Shown in pieces: positions 1 through 6,401 of a DNA stretch of 24,991 nt. The first letter of the stretch is position 1, and every line of letters begins with the position of its first letter. Location of the stretch: the NCBI GenBank assembly GCA_016872875.1, contig VGYW01000078.1, positions 1 through 24,991 on the forward strand, read 5' to 3'. Made by a program: the position numbers and the translations under genes. The notes under the pieces are model-generated. The model was not told the origin of the DNA. It made no database searches and was given only the letters and a program-made list of their open reading frames with translations. The stretch comes from Planctomycetota bacterium (GTDB lineage Bacteria; Planctomycetota; PUPC01; DSUN01).

Positions 1-136
1 GCCCCCTTCGGGGGCTTGGATGGGGGGCACGCGCGATCCCAGGGCTCCCTTCGGTCGCCCTGGGCTACGGCTGGGTCGCCCGCGTCGGCGGGCTACAAGG
101 CCCCGAGATGTGGGCAAAGATCAGGGCTTCGCCCTG
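1..136. repeat. Row of four short GC-rich hairpins
   Basis: Four perfect stem-loops follow one another in non-coding DNA: 1-6 with 10-15, 38-45 with 57-64, 78-83 with 88-93, and 122-127 with 131-136. Two have TTC loops (gcccccTTCgggggc and cagggcTTCgccctg style). The row lies downstream of the minus-strand transglutaminase gene, which ends at 223, so it may act as a terminator or be an extragenic palindromic cluster. No poly-T tract follows. I see no gene in 1-222. Confidence 0.6.
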
Positions 137-222
137 GGCCGATATAGTACGCCCCCGTGTGGGGCCGCCGAGCAGTTCACCACGATTGGGGGCCATGCTC
201 AGCCCCGTCATTGGCGAGCGGC

Positions 223-978
223 CTATCGGGGCAGGGGGTTGTTGATGATGCCGAACCGCCAGAGCTGGCCGCCGAGGGCCTGGGCGGTCTTGGCCCGCAG
301 CCCGTTGCGCGTGGCATCCGCCGCGGCAGCGACCTTTTCCTTCCGGCCGGCGGTCGCGTCGGAGCCGGCGAAGTGGCCTCCGACCAGTTCCTCGTCCGAC
401 ATTGCGATGAGCTTCTGGAAGCGGGCGAAGTAGGCTTCGCCGACGCGGCGGCGGGTGGGGCCTTCCTCGTGGCATTCGGCGGCGCTCATCAGATGGCCGT
501 CGGCGGCGGGGAAGACGCAGGACCAGCTCGAGTCCGCCATCGCCCAGCGGCCATCCGCGTAGAACTCCGAGACCGTGTGGCCCGTCCGCTTGTCCGAGTA
601 GAACAGGTGGACGATGCGTGCCGGGATGCCCGCCACGTGGCAGAGGCGTGTGAAGGCCCTGGCCTGCTCGTTGCAGAAGCCCGCGCCGCTCCTGAGGAGC
701 TCCTCGTCCGGGAGCGCGCGGTCGGCCCGCGCGGGCGCGCCCAGCGGCGGCATCGTCGGGTGGCGGAACTCGCGCGGCAGGGCCTCGGTGAGCAACGCGA
801 CGGCTCTCTCGCGGTCGGTCTTCAACCCAACCGTGTAGCGCGCGACGAGCTTCTCGAAGGCGGGCAGCGTGCCCGGCCGGTACTCGACCTTGAGCGGCGT
901 GTAGGCGCCGTAGAGGAACCTGGCGGTCTCAGCACGATACGCGATGAACCGGTTGGCCTGCCAGCGGCACGACGACAC
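223..978 (-). CDS. Transglutaminase-like domain protein
   Basis: A 251-residue protein with a transglutaminase-like (papain-fold) core. The triad is visible: Cys102 in GFCNEQARAF, His134 in TGHTVSEFY and Asp149 in WAMADSSW, in the order and spacing of the family. The segment HVAGIPARIVH after the Cys is also typical. Bacterial members act as proteases, amidases or cross-linking enzymes; the substrate cannot be read here. The start used is GTG at 978. No ATG exists in the frame between 978 and the in-frame TAG at 1048-1050, and there is only a weak purine-rich stretch upstream, so the N-terminus is uncertain. No signal peptide is evident from this start. The gene is in the same frame as, and just downstream of, the SmpA-like ORF at 1048, separated only by that single stop. 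The family call is solid; the start is not. Confidence 0.75.
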   Translation of the reverse strand: MSSCRWQANRFIAYRAETARFLYGAYTPLKVEYRPGTLPAFEKLVARYTVGLKTDRERAVALLTEALPREFRHPTMPPLGAPARADRALPDEELLRSGAGFCNEQARAFTRLCHVAGIPARIVHLFYSDKRTGHTVSEFYADGRWAMADSSWSCVFPAADGHLMSAAECHEEGPTRRRVGEAYFARFQKLIAMSDEELVGGHFAGSDATAGRKEKVAAAADATRNGLRAKTAQALGGQLWRFGIINNPLPR

Positions 979-1047
979 GGGGCGTGGCGCGGCCTCATCG
1001 CCTCGGCTCCAAGGGTGGCGTGGCGGCGAGCGGGCAGTCGAGCCCGG

Positions 1048-1266
1048 CTACCCTCCGCTCTTGATGTCAACGTCTTCGGAAGGAGCGAAATCATCAGCGT
1101 CCTGCCTCTTCACCTCGATCACGCTGCACGGCACGTTTGGCTGGTCGCTCAGCATCACCCAGTAGAAGCCGTCGTCCGCCCTGTAGATGAGGACGAGAAT
1201 CCCGACGGGGTTCCGCTTGGCCTTGTGCGGGCGCCCAAGCGTGCTGAGGACGGCGGCCTTGCTCAT
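1048..1266 (-). CDS. Short SmpA/OmlA (BamE-like) domain protein, probably N-terminally truncated
   Basis: The 72-residue product starts MSKAAVLSTLGRPHKAK, which resembles the first helix motif of SmpA/OmlA domains (GMskaeVlalLGxP). Residues that would precede it in the family (Pro-Gly) are present upstream in frame (1267-1293, possible TTG start at 1293). There is no signal peptide or lipobox, although family members are usually lipoproteins of the envelope. The missing N-terminus coincides with the left inverted-repeat end (1272-1289) of the non-coding block, so insertion or recombination may have removed it. The TAG at 1048 is followed in the same frame by the transglutaminase-like gene. 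It may be a relic rather than a working gene. Confidence 0.4.
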   Translation of the reverse strand: MSKAAVLSTLGRPHKAKRNPVGILVLIYRADDGFYWVMLSDQPNVPCSVIEVKRQDADDFAPSEDVDIKSGG

Positions 1267-1271
1267 GCCAG

Positions 1272-1904
1272 GTGCACGCTTCCGAACAAACAAGACACGC
1301 GCCCGCCCGCCCGCCCGCCTAAGACAAGAGGAGAAAACTGGGAATCTGTGGTGAAGAAGCGCACCAGTTTACTCTTGTCTAGTCGCCTCTCCGCCGCCGG
1401 GGTCGCCAGTCTGGCCGCTCCGTGGCGTGTCTCGCAGAGAAGGAAGTGTAGTGAACCGATGCCCCTGGTCACAAGGTTCTCTCTCATATCTCCCCGTCTG
1501 AAGGTGGCTCCTCTTGGGGGTCTCGGACGCCGGCGGGGGCCTTGTCCCGCCCCGTTGGGGCTGGCCCCAAAAAGCGTCAGGGGCATTGACGTGGCCGGGG
1601 CTCTGCCCAGCTTCAAGCCCGCCGTCGCCTCGACCCCCAAACCCCCACGATGGGTCGGGCGTGCGGCCCCTCCCCCCGCCCCGCCGTGAGGCACGGCGTT
1701 GCGTGCCACGCCCGAGCTCCTCGCAGACCTCAGGTCACACGGCAAGAGGGCGAGACGAAAGAGCCGGCGTTGTGGGCCAGAGTTCTTCGAGAGGGGTGCC
1801 CGCCGCCTGGCCGCGTGCCACACGCTGGCGGGGCGGGCGGGGCGGGCGGGCGGGCGGGCGGGCACGTTTTGATTGCGGTATGTCCGTTGTTCGGAAGCGT
1901 GCAC
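1272..1904. repeat. Non-coding block bounded by 18-bp inverted repeats, with CCCG/GGGC arrays inside each end
   Basis: The 18 bases at 1272-1289 (gtgcacgcttccgaacaa) recur as a perfect reverse complement at 1887-1904. Inside each end lies a tetramer array: CCCG repeats near 1303-1320 and GGGC repeats near 1835-1862, again inverted to one another. AGGTG occurs at 1270-1274 and 1906-1910 and could be a target duplication, though the left copy overlaps the repeat. Between the ends I see no transposase or other recognisable coding sequence. A frame that stays open across the whole block encodes a low-complexity Arg/Pro/Ala product and looks like a base-composition artefact. A non-autonomous mobile element is possible; a paired regulatory repeat is the alternative. 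Confidence 0.55.
1322..1380. repeat. Imperfect stem-loop
   Basis: Bases 1322-1341 pair with 1364-1380: agacaagag with ctcttgtct and aaactgg with ccagttt, interrupted by a small bulge, with a loop of about 22 nt. It sits inside the inverted-repeat block, upstream of the SmpA-like ORF. It could be a structured leader or terminator. Confidence 0.55.
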
Positions 1905-2092
1905 TAGGTGTGCTTTTCGGGAGAAAGTGTTTCCTTTTTCCGAATTGAAGAACGCGGCGGCACCCGCCGCCGCCCGCCCGCTTCGGGCGGCGGGGGCTTG
2001 ACTCGGCGTGGGTCATGCGGCAGTATTAGGGTAGAGGGGCCGGGCGAGGGAAGACCAAGATGTTCCCCATTCCTGCGCAAGGAGGGATTCGC
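1905..2092. other. Non-coding gap upstream of the thioredoxin-fold-like gene
   Basis: Together with 1294-1904 this makes roughly 800 bp with no gene I can support. A strong GC hairpin lies near 1968-1997 (cgcccg cttcg ggcgg core). A possible promoter begins with TTGACT near 1998-2003, but the only AT-rich -10 candidates (around 2021-2027) are at unfavourable spacing, so I do not call it. The sequence AAGGAGG at 2079-2085 is the ribosome-binding site of the next gene. Confidence 0.5.
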
Positions 2093-2740
2093 ATGGTCCG
2101 CACATCATACATAGTTCTGGCAGCGACCCTGGGCCTGTGCGTGCTTGGCGCGGCCGCGGTGGCGGTCTACGCCGCGTGTGGCCACTGCGGGGCGCCAACG
2201 ACGCCCGCGAGGGTCGAGGTCAAGCCCGAGGTGAAGGTCCTGGCCGAGGTGAAGGTGAAGGAGACGCCGCCGTTCGACGTTCTGGACGTGACCGGCCCGA
2301 ACAAGGACAAGGAGCGGGTGTGCTACATCTGCACCTACGGGGGCCGGCCGTCGTTCGTCATCCTCACCAGGGCGCTCGGGGGGCACTTCGGGGACTTGGT
2401 GAAGGCGCTCGACAAGTTCGTGTGCGAGCACGGGGACAAGCGGATGGCCGGCTTCGTGGCCTACCTGGGCGCGAACAGCGAGGAGAACCGCGAGGCGCTC
2501 AGGAAGCTCGCGAAGGACCTGAGCTTGACGATTCCGCTGACCATCGCGCTCGACGGCGAGAAGGGGCCGGGGGCCTACAAGCTCGACGGCCACTTCGACA
2601 CCGTGGTGCTCGTGTGCCACAAGGACAAGGTGGAGCGCTCGTTCATCCTCCACTGCGAGACGGCGGCGTGCACGAGCAAGGAGTGCATGAAGCTCGACTC
2701 GATCGTGGAGGCTGGAACCAACATGCTGAAAGGGATCTGA
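2093..2740 (+). CDS. Membrane-anchored or secreted thioredoxin-fold-like protein
   Basis: The 215-residue product starts at ATG 2093, chosen over an upstream in-frame start because AAGGAGG lies at 2079-2085, seven bases before it. Residues 5-27 form a hydrophobic signal or anchor segment, followed by a Cys pair (ACGHCG, 29-32) and a Lys/Glu/Val linker to about residue 60. The remaining domain has CYIC at 77-80 followed by a strand-like segment (RPSFVILTR) and alternating helix/strand content with a cis-Pro-like segment (LTIPLTIALD), as expected for redoxin or thioredoxin folds. More Cys residues lie near the C-terminus (188, 193, 198). A periplasmic thiol-redox or sensing role is plausible. 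The fold is inferred from pattern only, and no exact family is recognised. A GC stem (2768-2776 with 2794-2802) lies after the stop. Confidence 0.6.
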   Translation: MVRTSYIVLAATLGLCVLGAAAVAVYAACGHCGAPTTPARVEVKPEVKVLAEVKVKETPPFDVLDVTGPNKDKERVCYICTYGGRPSFVILTRALGGHFGDLVKALDKFVCEHGDKRMAGFVAYLGANSEENREALRKLAKDLSLTIPLTIALDGEKGPGAYKLDGHFDTVVLVCHKDKVERSFILHCETAACTSKECMKLDSIVEAGTNMLKGI

Positions 2741-2767
2741 CTCTGCGATCCTGCCTGGGAGGGTTGG

Positions 2768-2802
2768 CGAGGCGGGTGGCCGGCGAGGGGCCGCCCGCCT
2801 CG
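2768..2802 (+). terminator. GC-rich stem-loop after the thioredoxin-fold-like gene
   Basis: cgaggcggg at 2768-2776 pairs perfectly with cccgcctcg at 2794-2802, with a 17-nt GC-rich loop, 28 nt after the stop codon. There is no strong U tract, so intrinsic termination is plausible but not certain. Confidence 0.4.
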
Positions 2803-2830
2803 TTGCGCGCCATCGGCCCGCCGCCGCGGG

Positions 2831-2861
2831 GTATGACCCCCAGCAGGATCAGGGGCCATAC
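2831..2861. promoter_or_regulatory. Palindrome upstream of the regulator promoter (candidate operator)
   Basis: gtatgacccc at 2831-2840 and ggggccatac at 2852-2861 are inverted copies with one mismatch and an 11-nt centre. The right arm ends 16 bp before the -35 box at 2878. The unit cgccgccgcgggg flanks the palindrome on both sides. Autoregulation by the helix-turn-helix protein encoded downstream is a reasonable guess. Confidence 0.4.
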
Positions 2862-2877
2862 TCGCCGCCGCGGGGCA

Positions 2878-2906
2878 TTGACACGCTGTGCTAGGGCCGG
2901 TATAAT
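2878..2906 (+). promoter_or_regulatory. Consensus sigma70 promoter
   Basis: TTGACA at 2878-2883 and TATAAT at 2901-2906 match the consensus in all twelve positions, with a 17-bp spacer. Transcription would begin near 2913, leaving a leader of about 66 nt before the ATG at 2979. Confidence 0.85.
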
Positions 2907-2978
2907 CAGCAGGAAATGTCGGCCGCCAGGCATTGCTGCTGTTGAGCGGAACGTGGCCGGGAGACGGGGGACAGCGCG

Positions 2979-3371
2979 ATGGACTGGCCGGGGTGTGCGA
3001 ACCTGCGTGCGGTGCGCCGCCATCTGGGGAAGAGCCAGAGCGAGCTGGCGGCGATGCTGGGCGTCTCCGTGCGGGCCGTGCAGAGCTACGAGCAGGGCTG
3101 GCGGCACCCGCCGGCCACGGTGCAGAAGCTGGCCGCCCTGATGTGCCACCTGGCCTGGCGGAAGGACCACGGGCCGGTGAAGCCCTGCTGGGAGGTCCGC
3201 GGCTGCGAGCCGGCGGTCCGAGACGGGTGCACCGTCTACCAACTCTCCGCGGGCGACCTCTGCTGGATGTTCGAGCGCCGCCACCTCAAAGGGGGGCAAG
3301 GGGCGGCGTGCGCGGACAGGGATTGCGCGAAGTGCCCCGTGACCCGCTGCTGGATGCCGGCTGACGCCTAG
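2979..3371 (+). CDS. XRE-type helix-turn-helix protein with C-terminal two-CW (Cys-Trp) domain
   Basis: The 130-residue protein has an N-terminal XRE/Cro-like helix-turn-helix (about 8-58: GKSQSELAAMLGVSVRAVQSYEQG). A Cys-rich domain follows (about 68-126) with eight Cys, at 70, 76, 84, 95, 111, 116, 119 and 124. Three of these form Cys-Trp pairs (CW at 70-71, 95-96 and 124-125), the pattern of the small domain annotated as two-CW. Such domains probably bind a metal or cluster, making the protein a candidate metal or redox-responsive regulator. It has its own consensus promoter and is convergent with the hydrogenase operon, from which it is separated by a paired-repeat element. Control of the hydrogenase or of the neighbouring thioredoxin-like gene is only a suggestion. 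Confidence 0.8.
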   Translation: MDWPGCANLRAVRRHLGKSQSELAAMLGVSVRAVQSYEQGWRHPPATVQKLAALMCHLAWRKDHGPVKPCWEVRGCEPAVRDGCTVYQLSAGDLCWMFERRHLKGGQGAACADRDCAKCPVTRCWMPADA

Positions 3372-3588
3372 CCCGCATTTCTGGCGAAATGCGGGAATCA
3401 CCAAATGACAAGCTCCAAGAACCAGACAACGTCCAAACTCCAATCCCCAATCACCCAGACCGAGAGGACACTGAGCTTTCGCCGAAGGTCGGCGTTCTGT
3501 TTCGGTCATTGAGCCTCTGGGGCTTGAGGATTGTCTGGTGCTTGGTGATTGGCACTTGGGATTTCCCGCATATCGTGTGAAATGCGGG
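3372..3588. repeat. Convergent-gene element: end hairpins plus inverted heptamer arms
   Basis: The element fills the gap between two converging stop codons. It begins with a perfect hairpin (cccgcatttc 3372-3381, gaaatgcggg 3386-3395) and ends with a related one (cccgcat 3565-3571, atgcggg 3582-3588). Between them, left-arm units with 7-nt period (CCAAACT, CCAATCC, CCAATCA, CCCAGAC at 3433-3460, preceded by CCAAGAA CCAGACA at 3415-3428) face right-arm units TGTCTGG, TGCTTGG, TGATTGG and CACTTGG at 3532-3559 in opposite orientation. It probably serves as a two-way terminator. The same end hairpin recurs at 13221-13257. Confidence 0.75.
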
Positions 3589-5022
3589 CTAGGCGCTCAG
3601 CACCACGGTCTTCGCGTTGCCCCCAGGCCGCGCGACGTGGACGGCGCAGGAGAGGCAGGGGTCGAAGGAGTGGATGACGCGCAGGAGCTCGACCGGCTGC
3701 GCGATGTCGGCCACGGGCACCCCGAGGAGGGCCTGCTCGATGGGGCCGGCGAAGCCGCCGTCGTCCTTCGGCGAGGCGTTCCAGCCGGTCGGGGTGACGA
3801 CCTGGTAGCGTGAGAGCTTCCCGCTGGCGATGTTGGTCCAGTGGCCGAGTGCGCCGCGCGGGGCCTCGGTGAGGCCGACGCCCGTGGCCGTGGCCGGGAT
3901 GCGGCTGGGGGCCAGGGTGGGGGCGCCGGGGACGAGTTGGTTGAGCCACTCGCCCATCGCCACGGCGATCTTCCTGGCCTCGAGGGTGCGGGCCATGTTG
4001 CGGTCCATCGCCGAGATGCCGTCGCGGTAGTCCCCGTTCACCCACATGCGTGCCAGAGCCCCGACTTCGTGGACCTTGTTCATGTAGCGGGGGGCCTTGA
4101 TCCAGGAGTAGGCCTGGGCCTTGCCGGGGCTGAACCGCGTGACGCCCACGGCGGGGTTGAGGGCGGTGGTGGCGTTGTGGTACCAGGAGTAGCGCACGTA
4201 TTCGGCGATCAGGCGGGTGTCCACGCTGCCCAGGGCGCCGTCGGTGTAGCGGCCGCGGGCGAGGAGCTTGCTGGTGCCGGCCACGTCGAGGTCGAAGACC
4301 CCGTAGGCGGGGAGGTTGCCGCAGCCCTTGCCCATGAGGCCGTATTCGGGGAAGCGTGCGGCGAGGAGCTGGGCGTCGGGGACCTGGACGTCCTCGATGA
4401 AGGTGCGGATGTCGGCCAGGAGGGTTCGGAAGTCGGCGATCTTCTGCGCGGTGGCCGACTCGGTGCAGCCGCCTGGGTAGAAGGTGGAGGGGAGCGGCAG
4501 CTTTCCGCCGAAGATGGCGCCCATCTGGTGCGCCACGCGGCGCATGGCGAGTGCCTGGACGTAGTGGCCGATGAGGCTGGCGGCGTCGGCGCCGCGGAGC
4601 ATGTCGGGCGTCGAGTAGCGCGGCGTCCACGGCGCCATGTCCAGGGCGCCCGTCGTGTCCACGTAGTCGAGCGCCGCCAGGTGGTAGAAGTGGAGGATGT
4701 GGGACTGGAGGAAGTTCGCGCCGAGGACGAGGTTTCGGAGGATGCGGCCGTTGCCGGTGGGCTGGACTCCGAAGGCGGCCTCGAGGTTGAGGGAGGCGGC
4801 CATTCCGTGGGAGACGGGGCAGACGCCGCAGATGCGCTGGGTGTAGTGGACGGCGTCGAGCGGGTCGCGCCCGACGAGGATGAGCTCGAAGCCGCGCAGC
4901 ATCGTCCCCGCGCTCTTCGCCGCCACCACCTGGTTCCTACCATTCACAATGTCCACCGTCACCTCGACGTCGAGGTGGCCCTCAACGCGGGTGACGGGGT
5001 TGATCTTGATCGTCGTCGCCAT
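3589..5022 (-). CDS. [NiFe] hydrogenase large (catalytic) subunit
   Basis: The 477-residue protein carries the bimetallic site. The N-terminal ligand motif RICGVCPVSH puts Cys65 and Cys68 at the Ni, and the C-terminal motif DPCLSCAVH puts Cys456 and Cys459 there. The MATTIKINPVTRVEGHLDVEV start is typical of group 1 large subunits. After His462 there is a 15-residue tail (463-477). In this family a nickel-dependent endopeptidase cleaves after that His, so a protease encoded elsewhere is expected. The subunit has no export signal and would travel with the Tat-tagged small subunit. ATG 5022 is preceded by AGGAG. The gene follows the small subunit after a 57-bp gap containing a short hairpin. 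No cytochrome b, maturation (hyp) or protease genes lie beside it. Reaction: H2 to 2 H+ + 2 e-, probably uptake. Confidence 0.96.
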   Translation of the reverse strand: MATTIKINPVTRVEGHLDVEVTVDIVNGRNQVVAAKSAGTMLRGFELILVGRDPLDAVHYTQRICGVCPVSHGMAASLNLEAAFGVQPTGNGRILRNLVLGANFLQSHILHFYHLAALDYVDTTGALDMAPWTPRYSTPDMLRGADAASLIGHYVQALAMRRVAHQMGAIFGGKLPLPSTFYPGGCTESATAQKIADFRTLLADIRTFIEDVQVPDAQLLAARFPEYGLMGKGCGNLPAYGVFDLDVAGTSKLLARGRYTDGALGSVDTRLIAEYVRYSWYHNATTALNPAVGVTRFSPGKAQAYSWIKAPRYMNKVHEVGALARMWVNGDYRDGISAMDRNMARTLEARKIAVAMGEWLNQLVPGAPTLAPSRIPATATGVGLTEAPRGALGHWTNIASGKLSRYQVVTPTGWNASPKDDGGFAGPIEQALLGVPVADIAQPVELLRVIHSFDPCLSCAVHVARPGGNAKTVVLSA

Positions 5023-5079
5023 TCAGAAGCTCCTAGTGAGGTGTGGGCCGGCCGCCGCGGCGGTTCGAGCCGCCCCTGT

Positions 5080-6117
5080 TCAATCGTCGTGCTCGTCGTC
5101 CTCGTGGTCATCATCCCCACCGCCCTCATCGTCGTCGTCCACGCCCGGGCCTGACATCGTGGTGAAGGGCGACATCACGTCGGGGAAGCCGGGCTCCGTG
5201 CAACCGATGCAGGGGCTCTTTGCGCCGACGCACCAGTTGACGCCGACTCCGCCCGCGGCGGACGCGTTCCACTTGCGCGTAGGGCAGTCGCAGTTCGCCA
5301 CCCGCCCCTTGCAGCCGAGGGCGTAGAGGCACCCGCCCTGGTCCAGGGTGTCGGGGCCGCGAACGTCCCTGTCCCGCGAGCTGTGGCACGAGAAGCAGCT
5401 CAATCCCCTGGTGTGGCCGAGGCGGCGGCCGAAGAGCGAGTTGAAGCTCGCCAGGTAGGGGCACAGGTCGTGCATCGTGCGCCCGAAGTACTCCGTCGGG
5501 CGCAGGAAGCGGTCGAGCGGCGGCACCCGCCCGTTCCTCAGGATGTAGGCGATCGTGCCCGCCACCCAGTCGGGATGCGCCGGGCAGCCGGGGATGTTGA
5601 CGACCGGCCGCGAGCCTACGACGGTCTTGAGCGAGCGCGCCCTGGTCGGGTTGGGCCTGCCGGCGGACACGCCGCCGAAGGAGCTGCACGTGCCCACAGC
5701 CACGCACAGGAGGGCGTTCCGCGCGAAGTCCTGCACCGCCTTCAGCGCGGTCGTGCCGTTCCACACCGTGCAGGCCACGCCGCCCGCCGCGGTGGGGATG
5801 GCGCCCTCGACGACCAGGACGTAGCCGCCCCTGGTGCGCGCCGCCTTGGCCGCAGCAGCCGCCTGCTCGCCCGCCGCCGCCATCACGTTCGGGTGGTACT
5901 TCACGTCCAGCGTCCGAAGCAGCAGGTCGTCTATGCTCATCAGGCTGATGCTGTTGAGGAGGGACACCGAGCAGCCGGTGCAGGCCTGGGCCTGAAGCCA
6001 GACGACGGGGGTTCCGCCCTCGACGGCTTCCGCCTCGCGCATCCGCAGCGCCCCGTAGCCCAGGGCGGTCGCTATCGCCGAGGAGGCGCGGATGAAGTCA
6101 CGGCGCGTCATGCTCAT
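5080..6117 (-). CDS. [NiFe] hydrogenase small subunit, Tat-exported, with extra CxxCH insert and acidic/His tail
   Basis: The 345-residue electron-transfer subunit begins with a twin-arginine signal (TRRDFIR, residues 4-10, then a hydrophobic segment). Proximal cluster ligands are Cys46, Cys49, Cys144 and Cys178. Distal ligands are His216, Cys219, Cys263 and Cys269. Medial ligands are Cys278, Cys303 and Cys306 (PCIGCTEPGF). Two features are odd. Between Cys219 and Cys263 the loop is about 19 residues longer than in the classical Desulfovibrio enzyme and contains CFSCH (241-245), a c-type heme signature. The C-terminus has no membrane anchor but an Asp/Glu/His-rich tail (about 327-345). ATG 6117 is preceded by AAGGAG. 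Export to the periplasm with the large subunit is expected; the electron acceptor is not encoded here. The subunit call is certain; the heme is a possibility only. Confidence 0.95.
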   Translation of the reverse strand: MSMTRRDFIRASSAIATALGYGALRMREAEAVEGGTPVVWLQAQACTGCSVSLLNSISLMSIDDLLLRTLDVKYHPNVMAAAGEQAAAAAKAARTRGGYVLVVEGAIPTAAGGVACTVWNGTTALKAVQDFARNALLCVAVGTCSSFGGVSAGRPNPTRARSLKTVVGSRPVVNIPGCPAHPDWVAGTIAYILRNGRVPPLDRFLRPTEYFGRTMHDLCPYLASFNSLFGRRLGHTRGLSCFSCHSSRDRDVRGPDTLDQGGCLYALGCKGRVANCDCPTRKWNASAAGGVGVNWCVGAKSPCIGCTEPGFPDVMSPFTTMSGPGVDDDDEGGGDDDHEDDEHDD

Positions 6118-6226
6118 ACACAGGCTCCTTGGGTTCTCTCGGGAGGCGTGAAGAAGGGGGGAACCGTCACCAGAATCGGCCTTCCCCTGGCACGAGAGGC
6201 GAGTTGGCAGGCATCACGAGTGCTGC

Positions 6227-6239
6227 ATCACAACGTGAT
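6227..6239. promoter_or_regulatory. Palindrome over the hydrogenase transcription start (candidate operator)
   Basis: atcac-aac-gtgat at 6227-6239 is a dyad with 5-bp arms, placed just downstream of the minus-strand -10 box (6246-6251), where a repressor would block initiation. GCATCAC also occurs twice in the same orientation at 6211-6217 and 6225-6231. Confidence 0.35.
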
Positions 6240-6245
6240 ATATTG

Positions 6246-6274
6246 ATACTACCCATCCGTCTCCTCCGAGTCAA
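6246..6274 (-). promoter_or_regulatory. Promoter of the hydrogenase operon
   Basis: On the minus strand, TTGACT (plus 6269-6274) and TAGTAT (plus 6246-6251) are separated by exactly 17 bp. Transcription would start near 6239, about 120 nt before the small-subunit ATG. Confidence 0.6.
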
Positions 6275-6325
6275 GGGTGTTTTTGCAGGAAATCTCCCCA
6301 ACGCCCGCTGCCCGGTCATGCGGCG

Positions 6326-6354
6326 TTGACTTCGGGACGCCCGGCGCATACACT
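6326..6354 (+). promoter_or_regulatory. Promoter of the sugar-isomerase-like gene
   Basis: TTGACT at 6326-6331 and TACACT at 6349-6354 are spaced by 17 bp. The predicted start near 6361 leaves a leader of about 40 nt. It is divergent from the hydrogenase promoter. Confidence 0.6.
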
Positions 6355-6401
6355 GTTGGCTGCGGTACATCTTCCTCGGAGTCGTCGCAGGAGCAGTTCT
6401 C

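Noticed and set aside
1263..1904. Minus-strand open frame of 213 codons spanning the inverted-repeat block
   Set aside because: The product is Arg/Pro/Ala-rich with no recognisable domain, and the frame is open because of the very high GC content; the ends coincide with the inverted repeats only by position.
1998..2027. Sigma70 promoter for the thioredoxin-fold-like gene starting at TTGACT
   Set aside because: The -10-like sequences fall at 18-20 bp spacing and match poorly, unlike the 17-18 bp promoters found elsewhere in the window.
3841..5154. Plus-strand open frame of about 437 codons opposite the hydrogenase large subunit
   Set aside because: Antisense shadow of a certain gene; the product is Val/Gly/Ala/Glu-rich without domains.
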